A DNA stretch of 46,470 bases from an uncultured Lachnospiraceae bacterium. GTDB lineage: Bacteria > Bacillota > Clostridia > Lachnospirales > Lachnospiraceae. Numbering within the stretch: position 1 is the stretch's first letter; each line of letters begins with the position of its first letter. The translations under genes were made by a program, and so were the position numbers. The stretch spans positions 1 to 46,470 of the forward strand of contig CAMWLJ010000015.1 in NCBI GenBank assembly GCA_947175055.1, read 5' to 3'. The notes under the pieces are model-generated. The model saw only the letters and a list, made by a program, of their open reading frames with translations. It had not been told where the DNA came from and did no database searches. Shown here piece by piece: positions 17,698-27,551 of the stretch.

Positions 17698-18582
17698 ATG
17701 CTTCGTATTATTACGGATTCAGCAAGTGACTTGCCAAAAAGCTACATTGAACAGCACCATCTGCACGTGATTCCAACCCCTGTCGTGATCGACGATGTGG
17801 ATTATCTGGACGGCAAGACCATGCAGACAGAAGAATTTTATCAAATATTGGACGATATCAAGCGTGATGTCAAGACCTATCACATCAATCCTGCCATGTT
17901 TACCGACGCTTTCCTGCCTTATGCACTGGCCGGAGACAGTGTCATTTATCTTTGCTTTTCTACCGGGATCGCCGGAACCTACAACGCAGCGAACATCGCA
18001 CTCACCGGTATCCGTGAGGATCATCCCGATTTTGACTTGACCATCATAGACTCCAAGTGTGCCTCCATCGGCTTCGGCCTGCTGGTCAGCAAACTGGTCA
18101 CCATGCTGGAAAAAGGCGCCGACAAGGAGGAGCTGATCGAAGCCGCCGATTACTATATCTCGCATATTCGCCATGTCTTCACGGTACAGACACTGGCCTA
18201 CCTGATCAAAGGCGGCCGCCTTACCAAGTTCAAGGGTACCTTAGCAGAAACGCTTGACATGAAGCCTGTTCTGGTCGTAAACGAAAGTGGCGCACTGGCA
18301 GTCGTCAAGACTGTGCGCGGCCGCAAGAGATCACTGCGCTTTCTGATCGAGTATGCCAAAGAGAATGGCTATCAACTGGAAAATCAGACCATTGCTCTCT
18401 GCCACGGAGAAGATACAGAATCGCTGGAGTTTGTTAAGGCACTGGTGCAGGAGACTTTTCACCCGCAAGATATCCTCATATCCGTAGTGGGCTGTGCCAT
18501 CGGCGCGCATACCGGGCGCGGTCTTGTTGGCTTCTGTTTCTTTGACGCGGATGACGGTAAATACGGCAAATATTTCACATAA
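17698..18582 (+). CDS. DegV family fatty-acid-binding protein
   Basis: A 294-residue cytoplasmic DegV protein. It has the family start RIITDSASDLP, then IPTPVVIDDVDYLDGKT, SVIYLCFSTGIAGTYNAANIA (the fatty-acid carboxylate-binding Ser region), DSKCASIGFGLLV and the late GRGLVGFCFF. In Gram-positive bacteria such proteins (FakB type) present fatty acids to the kinase FakA for phosphorylation. No FakA gene is near. The start at 17698 follows CGGAGGGA by 8 bases, whereas the longer GTG frame from 17641 has no such support. Confidence 0.9.
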   Translation: MLRIITDSASDLPKSYIEQHHLHVIPTPVVIDDVDYLDGKTMQTEEFYQILDDIKRDVKTYHINPAMFTDAFLPYALAGDSVIYLCFSTGIAGTYNAANIALTGIREDHPDFDLTIIDSKCASIGFGLLVSKLVTMLEKGADKEELIEAADYYISHIRHVFTVQTLAYLIKGGRLTKFKGTLAETLDMKPVLVVNESGALAVVKTVRGRKRSLRFLIEYAKENGYQLENQTIALCHGEDTESLEFVKALVQETFHPQDILISVVGCAIGAHTGRGLVGFCFFDADDGKYGKYFT

Positions 18583-18717
18583 CATAACTACCATCTTAAC
18601 ACAGACAGAAGCGCATCATACGCGGCATGGAAATTTGCACCACAAGTCATTATTTCCACCTGTGCGGTTGAATGCTCTAAAGAGCATCCAACCTGACTTA
18701 TGAATGAGGATATCAAC

Positions 18718-19965
18718 ATGGAAGAACAACATCATACCTACACTTATCTGGAGACCAATGGTGAATTCAAGATGCGCGAGTTGGACAAACGCGATCTGGA
18801 ACAGTTTAACGCACTGCTTCAGTATGCGTTTCAGGTCACCTCTTACGATCTGTTCCAGACCGGATGGGAACAGGACGAGATCAAATACGCGAAACGGCCC
18901 ATTCTCGAAGAAGCCTACGTGCTGGGCTGGTTTTACCAGGACAGACTGGCATCAATGATCGTTGTCTATTCCATGAAGGTCAACGTCCACGATACGCTCA
19001 TAGATATGGGCGGTATTACCGGTGTGGCCACCTATCCGGAATATACGGGCCGCGGGCTGATCCATGCATTGATGCGGCACGCGCTGGACTACATACACCG
19101 GAACGGAATGCTTCTTTCCTTCCTCTATCCCTACTCGATTCCCTTTTACCGCAAGATGGGATGGGAGATCGTGTCAGACAAACTTTCCTTCACCGTCAAG
19201 GACACGCAGCTTCCCAAGATGCGCCCAGTAGATGGCATGGTGGAGCGCGTCAGTCTGGATTCCGAAGATTATCACAATGTGCATTCCTATTTTGCCCTGC
19301 AGCGGCACGGTGCACTCATTCGTGATTCCCTTTCCTGGGAAGAATACTGGCGCTGGGACAATGACGACATGATCGCCGCAGTCTATTACAGCAAGGAACA
19401 TAAGCCCCTGGGCTATGTAGTCTACTATATCGCCAACGAGATCTTTCACATCAAAGAAATGGTCTACCTCAATATTGAAGCCAACTACGGGCTCTGGAAC
19501 TATATCAGCGCTCACTTTTCCATGATCACGCAGGTGCAGGGCGATAACTATTCCGGCGAACCGATGGCCTATCTGTTCGAGGACAGCGAGATCACGGAGA
19601 CTATCTCCCCGTACATCATGGCACGGATCATTGATGTCAGAAATTTCCTGGCCGAATATCCTTTCCAGATACAGCCGGAGGAACTGAAGATTCACTTTCT
19701 CGTACATGACGAGATGGCTCCCTGGAATGAAGGCGACTATATGCTCTCCTGGCACGACGGCAAGACTGTCTGTGAACAGGTCGAGAATAACCAGTCCATC
19801 AATGTGGTGGAACTGTCCGTCAATACCCTGACCGCCATGCTGATGGGATATAAGCGGCCTTCCTATCTCTATGAACATGAGAAGATCAAGACCGAATACT
19901 ATATGCTGACATGGCTGGAACGCCTGATCCCCGTCGAAAAACCATATTTTTCGGATTATTTTTGA
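18718..19965 (+). CDS. Eis-like GNAT acetyltransferase with SCP2-type C-terminus
   Basis: A 415-residue protein with the three-part build of Eis-like acetyltransferases. The first GNAT domain (about 15-150) contains DMGGITGVATYPEYTGRGLIHALM, whose TGRG is the acetyl-CoA loop, and YPYSIPFYRKMGWEI. A second GNAT-like domain follows (about 170-285), then a sterol-carrier-protein-2-like domain (about 290-400, ARIIDVRNFL to the end). Eis-type enzymes acetylate amines, including some antibiotics, at more than one position, but the substrate here is unknown. GAGGA ends 7 bases before the ATG at 18718; the ATG at 18700 is possible but less supported. Confidence 0.85.
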   Translation: MEEQHHTYTYLETNGEFKMRELDKRDLEQFNALLQYAFQVTSYDLFQTGWEQDEIKYAKRPILEEAYVLGWFYQDRLASMIVVYSMKVNVHDTLIDMGGITGVATYPEYTGRGLIHALMRHALDYIHRNGMLLSFLYPYSIPFYRKMGWEIVSDKLSFTVKDTQLPKMRPVDGMVERVSLDSEDYHNVHSYFALQRHGALIRDSLSWEEYWRWDNDDMIAAVYYSKEHKPLGYVVYYIANEIFHIKEMVYLNIEANYGLWNYISAHFSMITQVQGDNYSGEPMAYLFEDSEITETISPYIMARIIDVRNFLAEYPFQIQPEELKIHFLVHDEMAPWNEGDYMLSWHDGKTVCEQVENNQSINVVELSVNTLTAMLMGYKRPSYLYEHEKIKTEYYMLTWLERLIPVEKPYFSDYF

Positions 19966-19979
19966 TACCCGGATCCGGC

Positions 19980-21737
19980 TCATTGCCCGCGGGAAGAAAC
20001 ATAATATACCTCACAATATTTTTCCGTAGTAACATGCGTTGTCTCGGAAATCTTTCCATTGCTGTCCATGACTCTGCCTATCTGCGCCTTGCTATCTGTC
20101 CCGTTTGCGACATATACCACCAACGACTCCGCCTCTTCTATCCTGTCATCTCTGATCTCATCCACGCTGTCTGCTGCAGCAAAATAAACTTCCGAATATA
20201 CAAACAACTCATCCGCCACGTCCCAGATACACCATTCCGCCCCCGGCTCATACAGGTAGATCACAGGCGTGTTCTCCTGTTCCCACTCCAGCGCATATTC
20301 CAGCTGTTCCCTATCCTCCTGATAAAGGAATACTACCCTGCCTGCCTTTAGTCCTGCCACATCAATGATCAGGCAGATCGCCACTGCTGCCGCAAAGCCA
20401 TATGTGCCTTTCCCTACTTTCTTCCGTCTGCTGCCCGTTTGCCAGACTGCTCCCGACTGCTTCGCGTCATCCTTATCTCTCACCTTTTCCCGTGACGCAT
20501 GTCCCCCAAGACAAGTGCTGCCAATCGTCCACAGCGCCTGAAAAAGCAGCAGCACGATCATTCCATAAATCGGCAGCTGATACCGGTTGGAAGTATCCCC
20601 CAGCAAAAGCGCCGTCTTAGACACCGTCAGAAAATATCCAAGCACGGCAAAAGACAAGATTACATAGATGACATTGTCTATTCCCTTCCCGGCAGCATCT
20701 TTCCTGACTTCCTCCTCCTTGCTCCTCCGAAGACCCTTCTGCCTGTAAACGGTCACTGCCAAGACAAGAAACAACAGCAAAAGTACCGGCAGCATTCTCC
20801 CGAAAACAAATTTATCCAGCAATTCATAGAAAAAGTTCAGGCGCTCCAGTGTATTCGACAGATCAAAGAAATTCTCCGTGGCCTGCGCCCCTCTCTGCCC
20901 CCGGAACATCTGTCCCAGACAGGACGGATATGTCAGATAAGCCAGCGCAAACGCGACCGCCTGGCTCACACCATATCGTAAGCAGTTCCACAGCTTCCTC
21001 TCCCTCCACAACATCCACACGCCAAATGCGACAGCCAGATAAAACAAGAAGATAAAATAGTAATACTGCGTCAAAAATCCCAGATACGTCACCGCCGCCA
21101 TCGGCACCAGACACCTGAGTACCGGCAAGTTTTTCCATTTCCCGGAAGCCAAATGCTCCGCCGCCTGTACATGCAGGATGGCACACAACAGCACAAACGT
21201 CGTCAGCATCTCATACATCCTGATAAAGACCACGCCGCTCATGGCTGCCGGAGATAAGCCATAGAACAGCGTCACAAGCAGCGCCAGTTCCTCCTTCCTG
21301 CCACTCACACGATACGCCAGATAAGCCAGCAATGCGATATTGACACCCCACAGCGCCAAGTTTAGCGACAACCCGATCCACTTCGAGAACACCCCCGGTA
21401 CCAGCGAAGCGAACGTATGGAATACCCAGTAATACATCGGCGGATGCACATCCCAGGATTGCACCAATTTCACCAGACCATACTGGAAACCCTGCCCCGG
21501 CAGCACTACAAACTCATTCCGGTAGGTATCCCGTTCCATCCACTGCCCGTCCTCCACATAGAATCCGTTCGTACGCGCCGTAGAATAATACGTGTAATAT
21601 TCATCCTCATGAAAGCCCTGTTTCTGCACACAGAAATAGAAGGCGGCCGCCATCTGCACCACCCAGATCACCAGAAACATTGCAAGATATTTTCTTCTCT
21701 TATTCCCGTTATCCATCATCGCCCACCATACTTCCAT
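19980..21737 (-). CDS. GT-C type membrane glycosyltransferase (GT39/ArnT-like)
   Basis: A polytopic membrane protein of about 585 residues with roughly ten hydrophobic helices. A first extracytoplasmic loop carries GFHEDEYYTYYS, an acidic DE pair after helix 1 that is the hallmark catalytic region of lipid-linked-sugar-dependent GT-C enzymes. WDVHPPMYYWVFHTF then matches the HPP/PPL loop of the same class. The C-terminal soluble part (about 470-585) is probably extracytoplasmic. It would add a sugar from a polyprenyl donor to the surface glycan. It is the last gene of the polysaccharide locus. Starts at 21767, 21737 and 21719 are possible, and none has a strong ribosome site. Confidence 0.75.
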   Translation of the reverse strand: MEVWWAMMDNGNKRRKYLAMFLVIWVVQMAAAFYFCVQKQGFHEDEYYTYYSTARTNGFYVEDGQWMERDTYRNEFVVLPGQGFQYGLVKLVQSWDVHPPMYYWVFHTFASLVPGVFSKWIGLSLNLALWGVNIALLAYLAYRVSGRKEELALLVTLFYGLSPAAMSGVVFIRMYEMLTTFVLLCAILHVQAAEHLASGKWKNLPVLRCLVPMAAVTYLGFLTQYYYFIFLFYLAVAFGVWMLWRERKLWNCLRYGVSQAVAFALAYLTYPSCLGQMFRGQRGAQATENFFDLSNTLERLNFFYELLDKFVFGRMLPVLLLLFLVLAVTVYRQKGLRRSKEEEVRKDAAGKGIDNVIYVILSFAVLGYFLTVSKTALLLGDTSNRYQLPIYGMIVLLLFQALWTIGSTCLGGHASREKVRDKDDAKQSGAVWQTGSRRKKVGKGTYGFAAAVAICLIIDVAGLKAGRVVFLYQEDREQLEYALEWEQENTPVIYLYEPGAEWCIWDVADELFVYSEVYFAAADSVDEIRDDRIEEAESLVVYVANGTDSKAQIGRVMDSNGKISETTHVTTEKYCEVYYVSSRGQ

Positions 21738-21793
21738 GATCCTGCCGCACGAAAATCTCAAATCCATGCGTGGAATGCCCGTTCCCTGTATAC

Positions 21794-22780
21794 CTATGCA
21801 GGATGCCGTACGAAGGCATGCACCTGCCGCACCAATCTGGGTGCAGCGGTCAGCGCTAACAGATAAGCTTTATTCTTCACCGTCAAGTACGGACTTTTCA
21901 CCGTGTCTCTCACATGCCGCCTCAAATACCGCTTCACGCACTGATAGAAATCATTCTTCCTCACCATCTGCGGGATCGGTATGTGCAGGAGATAGTCCAG
22001 TCTCTGGAACAAGTTAAACCGTATCGCATACACATGCAGTTCCGGATAAACTCTGTCCACAAGCTCCTGCATACGATCTGCATTGTCCACGATATCCAGA
22101 AAGACCCGCGAAAAACTGTCCTTCGTCTTCCTGCGGGTCGTACTCTCCTGCCTACACACTACGTGATAACACTGCTTCGGCAAGATCGTGATGCCCTCTA
22201 TCTCCTGCAGCATTTCCACCAAAAGCCTGAAATCCTCGTTCAGTACGCCCTCCGGAAACCTGTGTTTCCTAAACAGTTCCCGTCTGACCAGCTTGGTGCA
22301 GAACGAGCAGTCTCCCCTGTGCAGCAGCAGTTCCCGCAGAAAATCCTCTGTCCTGCAGAACTGTACCTGCTCCGGTGGAACACATACATCCGGCAGGCGC
22401 CGTCCCCGATCGTCCACCTCATCCCGGGAAATCTGCACCACATCTCCCGGCCTGTCATGCATGGCATTCATCATCAGCTCATACATATCCGGCTCAATAT
22501 GATCGTCGCTGTCCACAAATCCCAGATATGCCCCGGACGCCAGACCGATTCCCATATTCCGCGCCGAAGAAGCGCCGCCGTTCTCTTTATGGTACACACG
22601 GATACGCTCGTCTTTCCGCGCAAGCCTCTCACACAGCGCATCCGTTCCGTCCGTAGACCCGTCATCGATCAGCAGGATCTCCAGCGCAGCATATGTCTGC
22701 GCGCTGATCGACCTCACACACCGCTCCAGGCAGTCTATTGAATTGTATACTGGCACGATCACACTAATCTTCTCATTCAT
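21794..22780 (-). CDS. Glycosyltransferase family 2
   Basis: A 328-residue GT-A fold enzyme that adds one sugar from a nucleotide donor at the cytoplasmic face. It shows SVIVPVYNSIDCLERCVRSI, the nucleotide-binding strand LLIDDGSTDGT, ENGGASSARNMGI and the DxD-type metal site FVDSDDHIEPDMYELM. The C-terminal ~100 residues are basic and helical and probably contact the membrane or acceptor. It is a member of the surface-polysaccharide operon, separated from the upstream GT4 gene by a 157-base spacer full of 21-bp repeats. The sugar specificity cannot be read. Confidence 0.9.
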   Translation of the reverse strand: MNEKISVIVPVYNSIDCLERCVRSISAQTYAALEILLIDDGSTDGTDALCERLARKDERIRVYHKENGGASSARNMGIGLASGAYLGFVDSDDHIEPDMYELMMNAMHDRPGDVVQISRDEVDDRGRRLPDVCVPPEQVQFCRTEDFLRELLLHRGDCSFCTKLVRRELFRKHRFPEGVLNEDFRLLVEMLQEIEGITILPKQCYHVVCRQESTTRRKTKDSFSRVFLDIVDNADRMQELVDRVYPELHVYAIRFNLFQRLDYLLHIPIPQMVRKNDFYQCVKRYLRRHVRDTVKSPYLTVKNKAYLLALTAAPRLVRQVHAFVRHPA

Positions 22781-22820
22781 AGTTTACTGCTTCCATTCAC
22801 TGTCTGTCTCCAACCTCTGC

Positions 22821-22924
22821 CTATCCGGCCAAACATTCTGCCTGTCTGCTCAGCCCTTTTCCTGTCCGCTCAAGCCTTCCTCTTGTCCGCCCCAACTTTC
22901 TGCCTGTCCGGCCAAACATTCTGC
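22821..22924. repeat. Five tandem 20-21 bp degenerate repeats
   Basis: The spacer between two glycosyltransferase genes is made of consecutive units with the consensus CTGTCCGGCCAAACATTCTGC, at 22821-22841, 22842-22861, 22862-22882, 22883-22903 and 22904-22924, followed by a partial sixth. The first and fifth units are nearly identical and the middle ones have drifted. Confidence 0.75.
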
Positions 22925-22937
22925 CTGTTCGGCATCA

Positions 22938-24089
22938 TCACCTCGGCCGCACCACCGGCGCCACACTTAAGGGCCCGTCCGCCGCCGGCAGGATCTTCCC
23001 GTCAAGCAGCCCTTGTGCAAACCGCAGCAGTTCCTTCGCCGCACTCTCTGCATTCCACACATCTCGGATCGTCTCATAAGCCGCACGCCCCATGCCTTTA
23101 CGCGTCTCCCAATTTTCAAACAGGTCCAAAACCAGCGCTTCCATCCCTTCATACTTATCCTTCGGATACACTAGTCCGTTCTCTCCGTGTCGGATCAGAT
23201 AAGGCGCTGCCCCCACCTGCTCATTGACCACCTCCACGCAGCCGCTGTTCATGCCCTCATTGACCACGGCACCCCAGCCTTCCAGGTGATTACTTGTAAA
23301 AAGATGAATGTGGCACCGCTCCATCACATCCCGCACCCGCTCCGGCTCCATGTAGCCGTAGAATCGAAAACATTCCGCCAGACCCGCCGCTTCCACATCC
23401 TGCCTGATCTGCGCATCCAGCTCTCCGTCTCCCAGCATATGCACGTAAAAAGGATACCCCTTCTTATGCAGCGTTCCTGCCAGCCGCACTACATATTCCG
23501 GGTGCTTTAACGGAATAAACCGCCCGGCCCACACAATGTGCAGCCTGCCGTCCTGCGCCTTCATGGACGCAAATTGCTCCTCACTGTAAATCCGCAGCTT
23601 TGTAAAGTATCCCCACCGGAACAGCTTGCCCGGATACGCCCCGATCAATCGGAAATCTGACGCCGCATAGGCTCCGGCACACAGCATACATACATTTTGG
23701 GTGCGATATTTGATGTGCTCCTGATATTTGGCCAGCAGCCCACGGGGAGAGACTGCCTTCCACTGTCCTTCCCGGTACAGTCGTTCGCTCACCCGCATCG
23801 TCACCTTCCTGGAGGCAAGTCTTTCCGCTGCGATGTCTTCCCGCTCCGACCAGCCAAACAGCACCACATCACTTTCCGCGATCTTCTTACGGCACTCGTA
23901 TTCCGCCTCATACAGGCAGCGCACATAGGGCAGTGTCCGCACATCCACGCCCCATCCCATGGCAACCCTCTCTTCCTCCATGGGCATAGTCTGGATAAAA
24001 GTAAAGGCATCCCCCAGCTTATGCCAAAGCGCCTCACACAGAGGGATCTGATGGTGATTGATATAATTCGACACAAACGTAAAGGTCAT
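22938..24089 (-). CDS. Glycosyltransferase family 4
   Basis: A 383-residue GT-B fold retaining transferase. The C-terminal donor domain shows HIVWAGRFIPLKHPEYVVRLA, LGDGELDAQI, RFYGYMEPERVRDVM and the EX7E-type acidic site in LEGWGAVVNEGMNSG. The N-terminal acceptor domain begins MTFTFVSNYINHHQ. Its start codon overlaps the stop of the upstream GT4 gene by four bases (ATGA), so the two are translationally coupled and probably act one after the other on the same lipid-linked intermediate. Confidence 0.9.
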   Translation of the reverse strand: MTFTFVSNYINHHQIPLCEALWHKLGDAFTFIQTMPMEEERVAMGWGVDVRTLPYVRCLYEAEYECRKKIAESDVVLFGWSEREDIAAERLASRKVTMRVSERLYREGQWKAVSPRGLLAKYQEHIKYRTQNVCMLCAGAYAASDFRLIGAYPGKLFRWGYFTKLRIYSEEQFASMKAQDGRLHIVWAGRFIPLKHPEYVVRLAGTLHKKGYPFYVHMLGDGELDAQIRQDVEAAGLAECFRFYGYMEPERVRDVMERCHIHLFTSNHLEGWGAVVNEGMNSGCVEVVNEQVGAAPYLIRHGENGLVYPKDKYEGMEALVLDLFENWETRKGMGRAAYETIRDVWNAESAAKELLRFAQGLLDGKILPAADGPLSVAPVVRPR

Positions 24090-25372
24090 GAAAGCATCTC
24101 CCGATAGATGCGGATCAACCGGTAATAATTCTGCTCCGCATCGTGATTCACCCGCGCGTGTTTCCTGGCATTATCCGAAAAGCGCTCCACAATAGCTTCT
24201 TTCGTGAAAATCTCCATGATCCTGTCGGCCAGCGCTTCCACATCTCCCGCCGGATACAGCATACCGTCCCCGCCGTCCGTCAGCAGATTATGTACGCCTC
24301 CCACATCCGCCGCCACGCAGGGCACTCCCAGCAGCATCGCCTCCCCCAGTGAATTGGGCGAGTTCTCCAACGCCGAAGGCATCACAAACAGATGGCTTTT
24401 CAAGAACTGTGCCTTCATCTCCTCCGCCGAAAGCCGCCCGAGCATCGTCACATGCTCCGCCAACTGCCTCTCCCTGATCAGCCTCCGCAGATATTTTCCA
24501 TATGCGGACAATTTCATCTTGTCCTGCCACGTATCCGTATCAATGATATTGCTGCCAGCCACATAGACATGCGCCTCCGGGAACTGCTCCAGTACCCTCG
24601 GCATAGCCTGCAGAAGATAGTGAAATCCCTTTAACGGATAGTCGCCCTGGCTTAAGAAAATACTGTAAGGCTCGCAAGCCGTCCTTTTCCATCTGTCGCG
24701 ATAGAAAATGCTGCGCAGCGTCTCATTCAGATAATGATACTCGGCAGACGGATTTAGCTTCGCAGCCTGCGTCCGGTCAAAATCCGTCCTGCCTGCCACA
24801 TGCCCCACCATTCCCAGGGCCTCCTTCTCATGTTCGCCCCGCTTCTTGAATTTCTTCTGCTGCTGCCGAAGGCTGTCCTGCCTGATCCTGTCACGCAGCG
24901 TCACCTGCCGCTGCACCTTCATCGGCAGATCGGCCATGTACTCCTCCGCGATACAGCCACACAACCCCTGCATACTGACCAGCGTCCTCTCCGGACGCCC
25001 AAACATCCTGACGCAGGCCAGTGTGTGCGGAAATTCCGTTCCGAAAATATGCACGATATCCGGCTCAAAATCCTGCAGGATACTCCGAAACCGCGCTTCC
25101 AGTGTGGCGTCGTAGATTTCCGGCGTATCCAGATTCTCTACAAATCCATAACACCGACAAGACATACTCTCGCCCAGCTGCATATTCCGCTCGAAGTCTC
25201 CCATCTCTTCATCCACCGGAAATGCGATCCCCAATTCGATCCGATTCCTTCCCCGCTCCAGAACGACCCGCTCCAACAGCCCGCTCAGCCAGCCTTCTCT
25301 GTTGCTGTAGGAGACTCCCAGCTGCCTGGCAATTGTAGGAATCATAATGTTACATATCCACAATACCTTCAT
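24086..25372 (-). CDS. Glycosyltransferase family 4
   Basis: A 428-residue GT-B enzyme, starting MKVLWICNIMIPTIARQLG. The acceptor domain contains PDIVHIFGTEFPHTLA. The donor domain contains FLSQGDYPLKGFHYLLQAMPRVLEQFP, MLGRLSAEEMKAQFLKS and the EX7E region MPSALENSPNSLGEAMLLGVP. The start at 25372 follows AAGGGGAAAAG. Longer frames from 25393 or 25477 overlap the upstream gene and look unlike the family. It is part of the polysaccharide operon. Confidence 0.88.
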   Translation of the reverse strand: MKVLWICNIMIPTIARQLGVSYSNREGWLSGLLERVVLERGRNRIELGIAFPVDEEMGDFERNMQLGESMSCRCYGFVENLDTPEIYDATLEARFRSILQDFEPDIVHIFGTEFPHTLACVRMFGRPERTLVSMQGLCGCIAEEYMADLPMKVQRQVTLRDRIRQDSLRQQQKKFKKRGEHEKEALGMVGHVAGRTDFDRTQAAKLNPSAEYHYLNETLRSIFYRDRWKRTACEPYSIFLSQGDYPLKGFHYLLQAMPRVLEQFPEAHVYVAGSNIIDTDTWQDKMKLSAYGKYLRRLIRERQLAEHVTMLGRLSAEEMKAQFLKSHLFVMPSALENSPNSLGEAMLLGVPCVAADVGGVHNLLTDGGDGMLYPAGDVEALADRIMEIFTKEAIVERFSDNARKHARVNHDAEQNYYRLIRIYREMLS

Positions 25373-25395
25373 CTTTTCCCCTTTTCCGGACATTG

Positions 25396-26271
25396 CTATG
25401 CCCTGCCGTTTTTCCGATATACCTTCCTCTTCACACTCTGGTACAGCCCTGCCAAAGCCGGATTCCCCGCGATCCATGTCCTAAGCGGTGCGAGTGTCAA
25501 AAGCATGAGCAGTCGATATCCAAGCACTCTGGCCGTCGGCATATATTTCGCCACGATTTCCTTGTGCTCCAATTTCGATCTTTTCCTGTTCGCTTTTGTC
25601 TCCGAGAATCCCCCACCTTCATAGAATGCCACCGTCACGGGCATATATACAGATTCCGCACCGCCCTCATAGCGGCACCAGAGAAAATGCTCATAGTCGG
25701 CACGCACCCGGTACTTCGTGTCAAATTTTCTCTTCTTTAACAGATCCGTCGCATAAAAGCAAGCCTGATGACACGGCAGATTCCGGTAACACGCAAAATC
25801 GTTGAGTACCGGGTTCGACTGAACCATAGTCCCAGTCATCTGTTCACATATATTCCCATAGAAAATACAGAGCCGTTTCTTCTGCGCATGTCGCAAGCCA
25901 TCCTGCGGCTGCTTTTCCCCGGTATCGCTGCGTCCCTCGATCTGTGCTCTGACCTTCGCCAACACCTGGTCATCATAAAAGCTGTCCCCACAGTTCAAGA
26001 AGAAGATGTACTCACCGCCGGCATATTCCACCGCCTGATTCATGGCGTCATAAATCCCCGTATCCTTCTCCTGCCGGTACACTCTGAGCCGGGGATCAGA
26101 CTCTCCCGCCTGCTCCAACGCATCCAGGAACTGCGTCGTAGTCTCGTCTGTGGAGATGCCATCCTTAATAACGATCTCGTAGTCCTGTTCCGTCTGCCTG
26201 CGGATGCTTTCCACAGTCCGGCGCAATCTCTCTCCCGCATTCAGACAGACTACGATGATGCTGAAAGTCAT
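25396..26271 (-). CDS. Glycosyltransferase family 2 (WcaE-like)
   Basis: A 291-residue GT-A enzyme: FSIIVVCLNAGERLRRTVES, then a donor strand IVIKDGISTDET, DTGIYDAMNQAVEYAGGEYI and the metal-site strand FFLNCGDSFYDD. The GIYDAMNQA helix is typical of the WcaE-like subgroup found in colanic-acid-type clusters that often build fucose-containing polymers, which fits the gmd/fcl genes in this locus. It is 24 bases from the downstream GT4 start, in the same operon. Confidence 0.88.
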   Translation of the reverse strand: MTFSIIVVCLNAGERLRRTVESIRRQTEQDYEIVIKDGISTDETTTQFLDALEQAGESDPRLRVYRQEKDTGIYDAMNQAVEYAGGEYIFFLNCGDSFYDDQVLAKVRAQIEGRSDTGEKQPQDGLRHAQKKRLCIFYGNICEQMTGTMVQSNPVLNDFACYRNLPCHQACFYATDLLKKRKFDTKYRVRADYEHFLWCRYEGGAESVYMPVTVAFYEGGGFSETKANRKRSKLEHKEIVAKYMPTARVLGYRLLMLLTLAPLRTWIAGNPALAGLYQSVKRKVYRKNGRA

Positions 26272-26311
26272 AAGATACCCCCTTCCCTCTTCGATCGGAT
26301 ACCTTGCCGCA

Positions 26312-27445
26312 TTAATTCACATCCGACAAGATATTGACCATATCATGGAATAAAAATGTCTTATACGGCAAGATCAAAATCCCGTCATTGCCTGCCCTGC
26401 TCATATAGATCATAAAATACAGGATAGCCGCAGCCAGCATCCCCACCCGGAACACTCTGCGCCATTTCGCATTTCTGATCTGTCCGAGCAGCATCGGCAG
26501 ATACAATATGTGGCTGACCGTAAGATAATACCCGATACGGGATATGATCGGCAGGAACGAACAAAACACATATAACACAAGCGCTCCCAAATTTAAGTAG
26601 AAATAGAAATGTTCTGCCGCCACATCCTCTTCCGCGATCTCCTCCATCCCACGCCGTTTCTTTTCCCAATACACGATCGCTGCAAACAGGATCACTGCCG
26701 TGCAGCGCAGGATATTGATATAACTTGTCCCGCCTTCCAGATATTCCGTGTCCTCATATGTCGGATACAACAGCACGACCAGCTTCAAATACAGATCCTG
26801 ACAGAATAGAAAAGTCGTGCAAAAAAGCGCTCCTACGGCAAGCTGCCACTTCTTCCACGGCAGTGTTGCAAGAAAATATAAGGGAATCACCACCAGCAGC
26901 GACTTATGGAAAGTCGCCCCGAGCAGGATCAATCCCAGAAATCTTCCCCACTGCCTGCGCAGCACAAATTTCATGGAATACAGCGCAAGTGCCAGCGCAA
27001 AATAGTACCGCACGGTACTGAACGTCTGGAAATAGTATCCCAGCGCCATAAAGAGAAAGAAGGTAAGCGGAAAGTCCACACTCTGTTCATACATCGCCAA
27101 CAGGAAGATTCCCACCGTTGCAAATGCATAGACCGCAAATACCAACAAATAATTCTCAAATCCTGACAGCCCATACACAAGCTTCACCAACAGATTGAAG
27201 CCGATCTCCGTCGGCACGTAAGCGTCACAGTTGACCAGATGCATGAATTCCACATATTTGGCATAGTCATTGCCCACGTTCAGCCTGCACGCAGACAACG
27301 CAAAAAGCAGCAGAAAAACGGCAAACAGACAGATCCTATTGCACATCTGCTGTCTTGTCGTCCTATATGGCTGCGTCACCGGCCTGCAGTTCACCATGCC
27401 GGCAAGCAGCGCTGTTACCGCCGCCACCGTAATATACAGAATCAT
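26312..27445 (-). CDS. EpsG family polysaccharide polymerase
   Basis: A 377-residue protein with about ten hydrophobic helices, starting with an uncleaved helix. It has the EpsG-family element FALSACRLNVGNDYAKYVEF (the GxDY region after helix 2) and the conserved FQTFSTVRYYFALALALY helix, then GATFHKSLLVVIP with the family His. EpsG proteins are thought to join repeat units of exopolysaccharides at the outer face of the membrane, as Wzy proteins do. It is the only polymerase candidate in the locus. Confidence 0.85.
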   Translation of the reverse strand: MILYITVAAVTALLAGMVNCRPVTQPYRTTRQQMCNRICLFAVFLLLFALSACRLNVGNDYAKYVEFMHLVNCDAYVPTEIGFNLLVKLVYGLSGFENYLLVFAVYAFATVGIFLLAMYEQSVDFPLTFFLFMALGYYFQTFSTVRYYFALALALYSMKFVLRRQWGRFLGLILLGATFHKSLLVVIPLYFLATLPWKKWQLAVGALFCTTFLFCQDLYLKLVVLLYPTYEDTEYLEGGTSYINILRCTAVILFAAIVYWEKKRRGMEEIAEEDVAAEHFYFYLNLGALVLYVFCSFLPIISRIGYYLTVSHILYLPMLLGQIRNAKWRRVFRVGMLAAAILYFMIYMSRAGNDGILILPYKTFLFHDMVNILSDVN

Positions 27446-27551
27446 CTACCGCCGTTATCCTTTCCAGGTCCTTCCCTCTTATCCTGCATCGTCCTGTCAC
27501 TGCCCGAGCCTGTCCCTATCAAACCATCTATGCCGGGCTTGCCAACTTACC

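Noticed and set aside
22821..22924. Possible CRISPR array
   Set aside because: The units are directly adjacent with no unique spacers, and no cas genes are present.
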